Virus record (IMG/VR): IMGVR_UViG_3300015164_000009
Span: 1-20,723 of that record
Source: a virus
Length of the DNA stretch: 20,723 bases
Direction: 5' to 3' (one strand)
Shown here: positions 1 through 8,218 of the stretch, piece after piece
How positions within the stretch are numbered: position 1 is the first letter of the stretch
How the letters are laid out: every line of letters starts with the position of its first letter
Translations under genes and position numbers: made by a program
The notes under the pieces: generated by a model
What the model saw: only the letters and a program-made list of their open reading frames with translations
What the model was told of the DNA's origin: nothing
Database searches by the model: none

Positions 1-1568
1 TGCAATCTTTTGTCAATTTGTAATTTCTGTTCCACCATGAAATCATAGATTTCCTGTCTGGAATTCAGCATTCTGGCATCTCGTATTGCGCCTTTTTCAG
101 GTATAATACTGAGTCGTTCCAATCCATCAGTGTATGCTTTTTTAAGCAATGGAATATCCAATGCATGAACTTGAATTGGATCTACTCTATCATCAAGCCA
201 TTTAGGTAATTTCTCAGCCCACCATTGCCGCTTCTCAACAGTCTTGTGTCCAACTCCAAGAATATTGAATGGCATATGTGGATTGTTGTCCATTGGATAA
301 TTCTTATCACCTACTTTGATTCCAGTTTTGGTAAGTTCTATTGTCTGCCCATCTTTCATGTCATCAGTAATGGAAGTAACCGACGGGTGATCATGGCTTA
401 CATTACCAATACCTTCACCATGATTCTTGATGAATGTAACTTGATGATCCCTGAATATTGCATTTTCTTCATCTGAAAGAATACCTTCTTTTTTAAGTTT
501 CTTGGATATATCTTTCAATACTTTTTCTTCTGCTGTAGCAATATTTACCCTTCCTGCTGCAACAGCATCAAGGTAATTATTTAGATTACCTTCCAGGTTT
601 TTCAACTTTGACCCATGAAATATTGACGCTGCGATGGATTGATCACCGCCGGATAATTTACCGAACTCATCGCGAATGTCAAGAGTTAGTTTCGCTCTTG
701 TAGCTTCAGCAGTACGTCCTGCACGCGCAATCAAATCACCAGTTACAGGCAATGCTGGAATGTCATCTAGTTGTTTCATATAGAACAGCAATTTACTAGA
801 TGCAGGAGCATCAGGTGCAGGTACTTTGGTAATAGCATATGGAGATAGTTCAGTAGTTGCTGCTTTACTAGCACCAGAGATTTTATATGCAGTACCAATT
901 CCACTGAATACTGTACCAGCAATTCCACCTACCGCTGTACCAAGTGCGATATTCCAAGTAACATCAGACAATGACATTTCATCCATGATTGGAGATTTGT
1001 ACATTGTAGCTGCTACCATAGTTTCAAAAGCTGCTGATTCGAGAGCGGCCTGTCCAGCACCAGCAGCAAGTGCACGAAGGGTATTAGTTTCAGTCAGTGC
1101 AAAGGCAGATCCAGTTTCTCTGATTGTAGATACTGCATCTGCTAGATATTTAGTTTTGTTTGGTGCAAGTAAACCTAGTGCATTTCCCATATTGGAACCG
1201 AATACGCCTTCTCCAATACTCGCACGGAGCATTGTCTGTCCAGCATTAAGTACTTTTACGCCTGCCATTCCTGGGACAAGAGAACCAGTAACAAATCCAA
1301 TAGTGTCGATTCCGAGTTTATGCTGGTCATAATACTTTCCTAAATCTTCATCATAGGATTGCAATACTTCTTTATACTTGATTCTCTCATTATCCCCACC
1401 GAGCCATGAGCCAACAGTGATTGGAATATTAAGTAATTCTGTAACTGCTGCACCAGCACCAAGAGCAACAGTCTTAGGAATATTCAGCATTGTATCAGTC
1501 CACGATTCATCAGTGGAATTAAGCAATGTATGATTAGATGCTGCAAGTTCGTAAGATGCGAGTTGCAT
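1..1568 (-). CDS. Large putative internal virion (ejection) protein, N-terminal part, cut by the left window edge
   Basis: An uninterrupted minus-strand frame starts at ATG 1568 and stays open for 522 codons to base 1. The start lies two bases after the stop of the preceding gene (TAA-CC-ATG), so translation is probably coupled. The protein begins MQLASYELAASNHTLL. It has Gly/Ala-rich weakly hydrophobic stretches (about residues 33-53, 85-105 and 206-226) that could insert in or cross a membrane, then a charged helical region and a Trp-rich segment (QWWAEKLPKWLDD). It is the third long gene after the nozzle-like gene, the position of T7 gp16, the largest ejection protein. I see no lytic transglycosylase motif in this part. 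The role is inferred from gene order, size and composition; a polyvalent or anti-restriction virion protein is the main alternative. The total length is unknown. Confidence 0.6.
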   Translation of the reverse strand, partial: MQLASYELAASNHTLLNSTDESWTDTMLNIPKTVALGAGAAVTELLNIPITVGSWLGGDNERIKYKEVLQSYDEDLGKYYDQHKLGIDTIGFVTGSLVPGMAGVKVLNAGQTMLRASIGEGVFGSNMGNALGLLAPNKTKYLADAVSTIRETGSAFALTETNTLRALAAGAGQAALESAAFETMVAATMYKSPIMDEMSLSDVTWNIALGTAVGGIAGTVFSGIGTAYKISGASKAATTELSPYAITKVPAPDAPASSKLLFYMKQLDDIPALPVTGDLIARAGRTAEATRAKLTLDIRDEFGKLSGGDQSIAASIFHGSKLKNLEGNLNNYLDAVAAGRVNIATAEEKVLKDISKKLKKEGILSDEENAIFRDHQVTFIKNHGEGIGNVSHDHPSVTSITDDMKDGQTIELTKTGIKVGDKNYPMDNNPHMPFNILGVGHKTVEKRQWWAEKLPKWLDDRVDPIQVHALDIPLLKKAYTDGLERLSIIPEKGAIRDARMLNSRQEIYDFMVEQKLQIDKRL

Positions 1569-1570
1569 GG

Positions 1571-3334
1571 TTATTTAATTGCTCCAGAGACTTCTTGACT
1601 TTGTCCGAATTTCTGGAAATTAGCATACACTTTTCTAGTAAGCCATGCTTGAACTTCAGTCTTATCCATGAAATCGTATTCCTTCTTAGTCATGAATGCA
1701 GCAGTTCCTGCCATTCCAGCGCCAGTTAGTGTAATGCCACCACCTACAATTGGCATGAATGGAGTAGCAGCAATGCCTCCAACCATTACACCAATACCAG
1801 TCAATGCAGCGGGGCCTGAAACACCAGCATCTACTGATGCTTTGAATTTAGATTGCCGTAATCCTGTAATTTTCTGAATCTGCACATTCTCATTATTGAT
1901 TAATGCAGCTTGAATATAGAATTTCTGCAAGAAATCAGTTGCTTCATTAGCAGAAATCTTACGGTCAGTAACTGCTTTAGCAACCATCTCACCTACAATG
2001 TCAGGGTGAGCAGACTGTTTGCGATTACCATCAGTAATCAATGGAGCGATTACTTTTTGAAATACTGGATTGGCTTGCACAGTAGGTGCCAATGCCATAG
2101 TCTCAAATGCAGGTGCTCGCATTGGATTGGTATTGTCATCGCGCTTTACTATTTCGTGCTCTGCAAACCATTTTTTAAACAATTCAGTAGCTTTTAAATC
2201 TCTTGCTTCAGGAGTTTTCTCTAGTTCATCTCCTTTAAGTTTTGCTTCCTGCATCGCAGATATAATGGTTTGCTCATCAGGAGTTTTGGCGCGAATTCCA
2301 TTGCGTGCTCTAAATGCAAGAATCTGTCCTACAGTATCTCCTTGACTGTAAGTTCTTGCAGTGAATGAATCTGGATTGTCCAGAAGCATTCCACGATTAA
2401 TCATATCATCAATACGTTCTTTTTCTTTTTGTGTTACAATGCGAGATTTTAATTGTCCAGTACTTGCAATAAGTGGTAATCCTTCTTTTTGTGCTGCAAC
2501 ATTGTAAAATCTCAATTGCTCAGCTTCTGCAAGAGCAACATCTTTTGTTGCTTTAATTGCAGCAGTTTTTTGTTCAATTACTAATTCTCTTTGTGCTTTA
2601 ATTAGTCGTCTAGATTCTTCAGTGTGGAGATAATTATTATATTCTATTGAAAGTTTCAATGTGCGATCAGTAGCCACCATAGCGGCCTGAACACCATGAA
2701 TATTGCTTTCAATTCCTTTCGCACTGATTGCGCGGCTTTGATTAAGCATATCTTCACTAATGGCACGTTGTCTGTCTACTATTCCAGCAGCATCAATCTT
2801 AGCACGAACTGCTTCAGCAGTAGCAGCAGTATTAGTAACTCCAGAAGTAAGATCATCAAGAGTCTTTTTACTGTTTGCTTGTTTCTCTGAAAGTCCTTTA
2901 AGATGCTGTTCATCCCAGGGAATAGTAAATGCATTTGCAATAGCTTGTAATGGATCATCAAACAATGAAACTGCTTTATCTTTTGCAATTCCATCTGCTA
3001 CTTTGCGCATTTCAAGTCCAGTATCACGAATATCACGAAGCATTATGTCCATAACATTTACACTGGTATCTGGACTCATTCCTGCCGCAGCAGCAGCATT
3101 TGATTTCAATAAATCAGCTTTGAGTTGCTCAGTGTCTTTTAGTTTAATAGTTTCAGGAGTTTCAAGACTATTTCCTATTGTACCTTTTCCAGCACTAACT
3201 GCTTGTTCAGCAAGATTAGTACCAAGAGTGCGATATAATTCCTGCATCTGTCGTGCTTCATCTGCTTGATCTTTAGATGCTATTCCAAGTGCTTTTGGTA
3301 CACTTGGTATCTGAGCGAGCGATGGGCCTGCCAT
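1571..3334 (-). CDS. Putative internal virion (ejection) protein, 587 aa
   Basis: A 587-residue, mainly alpha-helical, Ala/Lys/Glu/Gln-rich protein. The stretch around residues 190-300 is rich in charged residues and fits long helices or coiled coil (for example RRLIKAQRELVIEQKTAAIK). Near the C-terminus, about residues 504-549, is a long Gly/Ala/Met/Ile hydrophobic segment (IGVMVGGIAATPFMPIVGGG) that could form one or two membrane-inserting helices. It starts one base after the 437-aa gene stops and ends two bases before the giant gene starts, so the three form one translational unit. Position, size and a membrane-active segment match T7 gp15-type ejection proteins that leave the capsid and help carry DNA across the envelope. 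I do not recognise a named domain; the function is inferred from context. Confidence 0.6.
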   Translation of the reverse strand: MAGPSLAQIPSVPKALGIASKDQADEARQMQELYRTLGTNLAEQAVSAGKGTIGNSLETPETIKLKDTEQLKADLLKSNAAAAAGMSPDTSVNVMDIMLRDIRDTGLEMRKVADGIAKDKAVSLFDDPLQAIANAFTIPWDEQHLKGLSEKQANSKKTLDDLTSGVTNTAATAEAVRAKIDAAGIVDRQRAISEDMLNQSRAISAKGIESNIHGVQAAMVATDRTLKLSIEYNNYLHTEESRRLIKAQRELVIEQKTAAIKATKDVALAEAEQLRFYNVAAQKEGLPLIASTGQLKSRIVTQKEKERIDDMINRGMLLDNPDSFTARTYSQGDTVGQILAFRARNGIRAKTPDEQTIISAMQEAKLKGDELEKTPEARDLKATELFKKWFAEHEIVKRDDNTNPMRAPAFETMALAPTVQANPVFQKVIAPLITDGNRKQSAHPDIVGEMVAKAVTDRKISANEATDFLQKFYIQAALINNENVQIQKITGLRQSKFKASVDAGVSGPAALTGIGVMVGGIAATPFMPIVGGGITLTGAGMAGTAAFMTKKEYDFMDKTEVQAWLTRKVYANFQKFGQSQEVSGAIK

Positions 3335-3335
3335 G

Positions 3336-4649
3336 TTATGCAGTCCTAGTATAAGAGTTAAGATTCAATATAGTAATAGCTTTACCAATCAACCAACAAA
3401 CTGGCTCACCAATTCGCACGGTGATCATACCAAGAAAATTAGGCATTCCATTGATATGCCGGGCGCGGGCTAATGCAGCAGGAACTACCAATGCAGTAGC
3501 AAGTCTACCAATCCAATCTTTTCTCTGCATCAGTTTAGTATAAGATACTGCCCAAGCACGATAGCCATGAATTGTTTCTTTAGGCATATTAAGAAAATAA
3601 GTTACTCCATCTTTGTACTGGCTGTCTGAAAGAATCTTTCTAGCATTCAGTTCAGTGCAGATTACCCAAGCTGCGGCAGCTAATGGAGCAACTTCTTCAA
3701 AGAATCCAGCTTCAGCAATTCCAGCTGGTAACGCAAAATCTGCTCCAAGAACTGCATCAGCAGCAGCTAAACCTTCTGCACCTGAACCAAAAATAGCTTC
3801 ACCAGCAGTAGAAAGTTCAGCAGTTCCATCAATGCCAGCTCCTACTTCTGCTGCACTTGTTGTATCAACTCCACCACTTCCAGCAGCAACACTAGCAGTC
3901 TCATCAGCCGCAGCAAGAAATGTGTCAGCAATTGGTGTGGGAGTACTGTCAACTATACTAGTTGCCACACTATTATCCACTACATTACCTAATGCATCTT
4001 TGGTGGCAATTTCTCCACCAGTGGTATTGAAATTTGCTCCAAGCTGATCAGCAGGTAGGCCAAAATCTCCTGCATTGCCAGCAGGAGAAGTAGCAACAGA
4101 TTTAGTAACATCATCTTCAAGAAATTTATCTAGTCCTACAAGTTTCTGGAATTTCTTATTGGATAGTACTGCTAATGCCCCAAGTCCAAGTCCAATACCA
4201 CCAGCAGGAGTAGACAGGATTCCTGGTGCTTTTACAGTACTGGTACTAGGAGTAGTAGTTTTAGTAGTTGCTGGCGCAATTGATGTAGTTACTGTAGGTG
4301 TATTTGCAAGAGCCACTTTCTCTGCAATATTGGTTGCATTTTTATTCATCAACTGCATTGTAGTCGCTGAATTATACAATCCAGCAGATTTCTGTCCACT
4401 CATGATTGCAGCAAGTCCTGCAATTCCACCACTACCTTGTCCACTCAATCCACCTTCAGTCATATCTCGCAACATTGCATTAATTGCTTCTGGAGTGAGA
4501 CTGGTACCAGTAATCTTAGTACTGGTTCCACCAGAATCAGTTTCAGTAGATCCACTTTTACTTGTGGTAACAGGAGCCGCACCAAACAGTGTTTTACTGA
4601 ATGCTGCAAGATTAGCTGCAAGGTCTACATTCTCATTCAATGCGCCCAT
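3336..4649 (-). CDS. Putative internal virion protein, 437 aa, with Ser/Thr/Gly/Ala-rich middle and conserved-looking C-terminus
   Basis: I place the start at ATG 4649 (MGALNENVDLAANLAAF) because TCTGGAGCAATC-ATG gives a GGAG ribosome site five bases upstream. The frame extends further to a TTG at 4706 and an ATG at 4703, which would add a hydrophobic leader (LLTYIILFKILISGAI), but those starts lack a ribosome site. Residues of about 25-300 are low-complexity Ser/Thr/Ala/Gly, including a Gly-rich hydrophobic stretch (GIGLGLGALAVLSNKK). The last 110 residues look folded: they begin AAWVICTELNARKILSD, include GYRAWAVSYTKLM and end with a weakly hydrophobic segment with a lone Cys (GEPVCWLIGKAITIL). 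I recall a similar W-x-C-TE-L tail in phage virion proteins but cannot name the family. The position matches T7 gp14, the pore-forming ejection protein, which is only an inference. Confidence 0.6.
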   Translation of the reverse strand: MGALNENVDLAANLAAFSKTLFGAAPVTTSKSGSTETDSGGTSTKITGTSLTPEAINAMLRDMTEGGLSGQGSGGIAGLAAIMSGQKSAGLYNSATTMQLMNKNATNIAEKVALANTPTVTTSIAPATTKTTTPSTSTVKAPGILSTPAGGIGLGLGALAVLSNKKFQKLVGLDKFLEDDVTKSVATSPAGNAGDFGLPADQLGANFNTTGGEIATKDALGNVVDNSVATSIVDSTPTPIADTFLAAADETASVAAGSGGVDTTSAAEVGAGIDGTAELSTAGEAIFGSGAEGLAAADAVLGADFALPAGIAEAGFFEEVAPLAAAAWVICTELNARKILSDSQYKDGVTYFLNMPKETIHGYRAWAVSYTKLMQRKDWIGRLATALVVPAALARARHINGMPNFLGMITVRIGEPVCWLIGKAITILNLNSYTRTA

Positions 4650-4668
4650 GATTGCTCCAGAAATTAAT

Positions 4669-4697
4669 ATTTTAAATAGAATAATATAAGTTAGCAA
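4669..4697 (-). promoter_or_regulatory. Candidate sigma70-like promoter for the ejection-protein genes
   Basis: On the minus strand TTGCTA (4697-4692) is followed by exactly 17 bases and then TAAAAT (4674-4669): 4/6 and 5/6 matches to the -35 and -10 boxes. It sits in a 73-base AT-rich gap (4650-4722), one of the longer gaps in the late block, just before the 437-aa gene. The region is AT-rich, so a chance match is quite possible. Confidence 0.35.
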
Positions 4698-4722
4698 GTT
4701 CATCAATGGAAGTCATTTCAAT

Positions 4723-5178
4723 CTACAACTGTGGCTTCCATAGTAATGTAGTATCACTTTGTGCAATTCCAACTAATTGATTCCCAGGAGTAAGTGTAAT
4801 TGCACCAGCTACAGCAGCGGATAGATAATACTTTGCTGCTGGTGTAAGAGTCCCGCCAGGTAATTCTGGAAATCTATGGCGTATAATGCAACGGCATGAT
4901 TGCCCGGCGCTGACGGTATTTCCAGCCCAACCAATACAAAAATATGTCGGATCAAGTGCTTTACGTAACTTTCCAGTCCCTGCATCATTATATACTGCAA
5001 CAAGCTGACCAGCATTGATTCCTTCGAATGCTGTAAGGATTACTTCATTTACTATGTCATCAAATGCTTGTGCCAGAAGTCGTATTGCATTATATACTAT
5101 TACCAATTCAATATACAATTTTGGATCTTGTGTAAGCGGTTTAGCTGGTAATGCAAGATTCGTAGCATTGCTTCTCAT
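4723..5178 (-). CDS. Small putative virion protein, 151 aa, beta-rich C-terminus
   Basis: The N-terminal half (residues 1-55, with YIELVIVYNAIRLLAQAFDD) looks helical. The C-terminal half resembles the beta-barrel repeats seen in capsid decoration and fibre proteins: GQLVAVYNDAGTGKLRKA, then GGTLTPAAKYYLSAAVAGA and NQLVGIAQSDTTLLW. It begins three bases after the nozzle-like gene ends, so it is translated with it. In T7 the corresponding slot between nozzle gp12 and gp14 holds gp13. I do not know this protein's function; a minor tail or head surface component is likely. It has three Cys residues in a short span (YFCIGW and SCRC). Confidence 0.55.
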   Translation of the reverse strand: MRSNATNLALPAKPLTQDPKLYIELVIVYNAIRLLAQAFDDIVNEVILTAFEGINAGQLVAVYNDAGTGKLRKALDPTYFCIGWAGNTVSAGQSCRCIIRHRFPELPGGTLTPAAKYYLSAAVAGAITLTPGNQLVGIAQSDTTLLWKPQL

Positions 5179-5181
5179 GGC

Positions 5182-6723
5182 TTATCTTGCACCAGAGACA
5201 TTAAATGTAAGTACAATGCTTATTGCATTGAATCCACCTTTTGCAAGTACTGTATGATTCAATGCAGTGTTATGAAATTTATATTCTCTGTATTTTCCTG
5301 TACTAGCAGCTAGATAACCTACAATTGCAGGACTAAAATTTTTACCATCTAGGCATGGCAAATCATACAATGTGAATGTATTTTCTGGATTTACATTTTC
5401 AAATTCAGCACGTTGCAATTGAATCAGTCTGGATCTAACATACTGAAATTTGCCTAATATCATTACTCCATTAGCATTTGGATTATTAATGTCCACATCT
5501 AATACATTAATACTTCCACCGCTACCTAGAAAAGCAATATTCTTTTTCGCTGTTTCTACTGTAAGTCTATTCCATTCAAAACAATCTGTATGATTTATTT
5601 TTACTTTGCCCCACTGTTTATATGCAATGTCATAAATCAATGCGAAATTAAGACTGGAAATACCATATGAAATTACTAAATACCTACTATTTACTACTAC
5701 TAATTTCTTTACAATCAATGCTCCAGCGGTATTTGTAATTGTAAACAAATTAGTAGTTTCATTAAAATCTTCAAAAGTACTTCCACTCAGGAAATCAGTT
5801 ACTTCTGGAAATACTGTACTAGCACTTTTCAGTCCAATCTCTTGCAATCCTGCTGTAGTATACGCATATACTGCACTGGAGTTAGCATTCAATGACACTA
5901 ATGTGGGATCAAGTAATCCATTTGCACCAGTGATTTCAAGAAAATTAAATGGAAATCTTACATTATCTGATGCAGTTCCACCAATAGCATTACCAGTAGT
6001 GAATACAATCATTCCACCAAATACTGGTTCAATGCAAGTAATTTTACCTTTAGCACCTTCTAGCTGGCCCCCACCCGCGCCTGTTGCTAGATCTGGAACA
6101 AAATCGGTCGCTAGTAACGTGCTGCTCCAAAATACAGCACTAGCACTGTATGCAATCATGTATCCATGAACTGGACACACGCCTAAAATATCTCCGGCAG
6201 TAAGGCCGGTTAATGCCTGCACCGCCATTGTATTAGTTGCGAATGTATATACATAGCAAGCAACATTGGAGAAATAGATATAAGTGACACCACCTACAAA
6301 TGCCACTGTCATTTGTTTGCCAGCAATTGTTGCTGCTGCTGGTGCTCCAATTGGCACAGACCAGACAACTGCACCAAATTGCATTACATATAGATTCCCT
6401 GACTTATCTATTGCAAGAGTTGCAGAAGCACCAGTACTGTCTCGCAATATTACTGTTTCATCAAAATTAGTACCAGATGGATATGTTTGTGCAACTACTT
6501 CAGTGAATGAAGTTGCAATATATCCATTGTCTGTAGGCATTACATTGTGGCAGTAATATATCTGTGGAATGCCTTGATTGCTGGTATCTGTAACTGATTG
6601 CTGAATGGCACCAATTGGATTGACTTGATCTGGGCCTTTTACAATGATGCTTCTTCCACTCAATTCAGTGAGGAATGGAAACTGTGATGCTTTCAGATTT
6701 CCACGATATACTACATCAGACAT
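5182..6723 (-). CDS. Tail nozzle / tail tube B-like beta-propeller protein, 513 aa
   Basis: A 513-residue, almost entirely beta protein with many short hydrophobic strands and GNLYV / GVTYIYFS / GMIVFTTGNA type turns, as in propeller-like tail nozzle or DNA-stabilisation proteins of podoviruses (T7 gp12 and P22 gp10-like). The N-terminus SDVVYRGNLKASQFPFLTEL fits a tail-assembly anchor, followed by NPIGAIQQSVTDTSNQGIPQ. Near residue 360, LIYDIAYKQWGKVKINH is typical of these proteins, where a final blade describes a 'what was measured' strand pattern. It lies six bases after the tailspike-like gene. Its ribosome site is weak (AGG five bases upstream), so coupling to the upstream gene probably matters. 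Assignment rests on fold-type pattern and position before the ejection genes. Confidence 0.65.
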   Translation of the reverse strand: MSDVVYRGNLKASQFPFLTELSGRSIIVKGPDQVNPIGAIQQSVTDTSNQGIPQIYYCHNVMPTDNGYIATSFTEVVAQTYPSGTNFDETVILRDSTGASATLAIDKSGNLYVMQFGAVVWSVPIGAPAAATIAGKQMTVAFVGGVTYIYFSNVACYVYTFATNTMAVQALTGLTAGDILGVCPVHGYMIAYSASAVFWSSTLLATDFVPDLATGAGGGQLEGAKGKITCIEPVFGGMIVFTTGNAIGGTASDNVRFPFNFLEITGANGLLDPTLVSLNANSSAVYAYTTAGLQEIGLKSASTVFPEVTDFLSGSTFEDFNETTNLFTITNTAGALIVKKLVVVNSRYLVISYGISSLNFALIYDIAYKQWGKVKINHTDCFEWNRLTVETAKKNIAFLGSGGSINVLDVDINNPNANGVMILGKFQYVRSRLIQLQRAEFENVNPENTFTLYDLPCLDGKNFSPAIVGYLAASTGKYREYKFHNTALNHTVLAKGGFNAISIVLTFNVSGAR

Positions 6724-6729
6724 TGTGGC

Positions 6730-7323
6730 CTATGCTTCTATTTTTATTTGTTGAATTGCACCAGTAGGAAACTGAACACACAATTCTACTTTGCCTGCAT
6801 TAAGCCTAGAAAAGATTCTGCACTTCGATGCTGCTGGTGCTGCTGGTGCAGCAATTGCATCTTGTTCCATGAATGCAGTTTCAATTGCTGCAATATCACC
6901 GTTTACACCATCTACTACTTGTACCATTGGTTGTGCTGCAACACCTTGATCTACTGCTCGTAGTATTACTCCAGTATGTCCTTGAGACCTTATTCCAATT
7001 CCACCTTTTGCTATTGCAGCAGAGCCTTGATCTTTCACTACAAAAGTAATTGCTCCCACTGATCCAATTACAATCAATGTTACATTGTCTGGAATTACCA
7101 AACTACCTTCAGTATATGCAATTCCTGGGCCGATCAATACAAAGCCGCCAGCACCAGATGCAGCAGCCGCAGTAATTGCAAGTCCAATTGCAGTAGTATT
7201 AGCAAGTGCACTTCCTGCTGGCAATGCACCATAATCTGCTGCACTGATTACATCAGTAAGTTTTTCACTGAGAGTTCTTCCACTCGCAAGAGTTACCAGA
7301 TCAGAACCTACTGATGTAGTCAT
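6730..7323 (-). CDS. Short tailspike-like protein with start of a pectate-lyase-like beta-helix
   Basis: Residues 26-85 match the opening of pectate-lyase-superfamily tailspikes: SAADYGALPAGSALANTTAI, then an Ala-rich helix, then GGFVLIGPGIAYTEG and IPDNVTLIVIGS. Such proteins usually continue for several hundred residues of right-handed beta-helix with a catalytic site. Here the chain stops at 197 aa and ends in KVELCVQFPTGAIQQIKIEA, a sheet-like ending common on phage virion proteins. It may therefore be a trimeric adaptor or a shortened spike with no enzyme activity of its own; no catalytic residues can be picked out. The ATG is preceded by AAGGAA seven bases upstream. It follows the lysis cassette and precedes the nozzle-like gene by six bases. 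Confidence 0.6.
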   Translation of the reverse strand: MTTSVGSDLVTLASGRTLSEKLTDVISAADYGALPAGSALANTTAIGLAITAAAASGAGGFVLIGPGIAYTEGSLVIPDNVTLIVIGSVGAITFVVKDQGSAAIAKGGIGIRSQGHTGVILRAVDQGVAAQPMVQVVDGVNGDIAAIETAFMEQDAIAAPAAPAASKCRIFSRLNAGKVELCVQFPTGAIQQIKIEA

Positions 7324-7334
7324 GGTATATTTCC

Positions 7335-7541
7335 TTAATCTTTTTTATGCAATTCAGTCTGCAATACAGCAATCTGTCTATTCAATTCTTCCCATTCTGC
7401 ATCTGTAGGATCACGCTGCTGAACTTGCATTTCTTGCAATTTTGCTTTACCATCAGCAAGTAATGCGATTACGTCCCTACCAGATGAAATCAGGCCGGGC
7501 ACAACACCAAGTAATTGAATAGCATAGGCAAGAGCACCCAT
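7335..7541 (-). CDS. Small hypothetical phage protein, 68 aa, hydrophobic N-terminus and coiled-coil C-terminus
   Basis: The N-terminal 25 residues (MGALAYAIQLLGVVPGLISS) are hydrophobic or amphipathic, and residues 28-66 form a charged helix with RDPTDAEWEELNRQIAVLQ, likely coiled coil. It has a strong ribosome site (AGGAG, six bases before ATG). It is the last gene of the lysis cassette, 12 bases after the lipoprotein. I recall similar small proteins beside phage lysis genes, but no function is known to me. A membrane-associated accessory lysis or virion role is a guess. Confidence 0.6.
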   Translation of the reverse strand: MGALAYAIQLLGVVPGLISSGRDVIALLADGKAKLQEMQVQQRDPTDAEWEELNRQIAVLQTELHKKD

Positions 7542-7553
7542 TTTAATCTCCTG

Positions 7554-7901
7554 TTATTTAACTGCAAGTGATTGAGTAATGGTAGTAAAAGCAGAAACTG
7601 CTTGTTCTGCCGCAGTAATTGCCATTTGCATATTACCGCCACCAGTACGAACAGTTACTTCAGCACCATCCAGCAAAGCTGAAGATGCATCATCTATTTT
7701 TTGCAGTTGTGCTACAATCTTTGGATCAGAGCAAATTTTACTAACAGTAGGACAAGCTGGCAAATGCTTGTATGCTACAGCAGCAGTAAGTGCAACTACA
7801 TAGCTTTGCTTAGCTGCATATACTGCTTGTTGAGGACTTTGTGGAGCAAGCGCACAAGCGGAAAGTACAGCAAATAATGCAATTACTATAATCTTTCTCA
7901 T
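7554..7901 (-). CDS. Phage lipoprotein, 115 aa; o-spanin candidate
   Basis: The N-terminus MRKIIVIALFAVLSAC is a signal peptide with a lipobox (L-S-A-C, lipidation at Cys16), so the mature chain is predicted to be lipid-anchored at the envelope. The mature part is Ala-rich and helical, with two more Cys residues (ACPTVSKIC) that could form a disulfide. The ATG overlaps the stop of the holin candidate (ATGA) and has AAGG seven bases upstream. In a lysis cassette a lipoprotein could be the outer-membrane spanin subunit, but it is longer than usual o-spanins, is not Pro-rich, and no clear i-spanin partner is adjacent. Lipoprotein status is well supported; the spanin role is not. Confidence 0.65.
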   Translation of the reverse strand: MRKIIVIALFAVLSACALAPQSPQQAVYAAKQSYVVALTAAVAYKHLPACPTVSKICSDPKIVAQLQKIDDASSALLDGAEVTVRTGGGNMQMAITAAEQAVSAFTTITQSLAVK

Positions 7902-8215
7902 GGATCTACCTTTTGAGTTGGAACTGCTGTTTCAATTTTATTTATTACCTTACCATCTTCAGCAACAATGGCTGGTTTTACTTCTGTGCCACTTAATGCT
8001 CTAATCGCAGTTGCAGTAGCTGAATTGGAACTGTCCTTATTGAAATATGATTCTACAATTTTCAACATTATAGTACTTAATATTCCAAGAAGTACATTTA
8101 ATACATCTTTATTTGCATCTGGAAAGGGAAAGAAAAAAGCCACATTCAATGAAATGAAATAGCCAATAGTATATAGTATGGAAAGTAAGTCTACAGTTCT
8201 TGGTTGGTAATTCAT
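7898..8215 (-). CDS. Holin candidate, 105 aa, two membrane helices
   Basis: Two hydrophobic helices are visible: residues 9-30 (DLLSILYTIGYFISLNVAFFF) split by a Pro-containing turn (PFPDANKD) from residues 38-55 (LNVLLGILSTIMLKIVESYF). A charged soluble tail follows, with ESYFNKDSSNS, a pattern I associate with phage holin-like proteins in which a Y-F-x-x-S-S segment follows the last helix. It lies two genes downstream of the endolysin gene, between a small membrane protein and a lipoprotein, and overlaps the latter by four bases. The two-helix layout fits a class II holin. No antiholin dual-start motif is seen. Confidence 0.6.
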   Translation of the reverse strand: MNYQPRTVDLLSILYTIGYFISLNVAFFFPFPDANKDVLNVLLGILSTIMLKIVESYFNKDSSNSATATAIRALSGTEVKPAIVAEDGKVINKIETAVPTQKVDP

Positions 8216-8218
8216 GGT

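Noticed and set aside
4075-4689. Plus-strand open frame of 204 codons
   Set aside because: It lies opposite the 437-aa gene, has no ribosome site, and is open because the coding strand uses few codons that read as stops in reverse. Same reasoning applies to plus-strand frames at 826-1332, 2760-3269 and 12348-12842.
3336-4706. Longer version of the 437-aa protein with a hydrophobic N-terminus
   Set aside because: The GGAG site fits ATG 4649, and the extension crosses the AT-rich gap that holds a promoter candidate. Not fully excluded.
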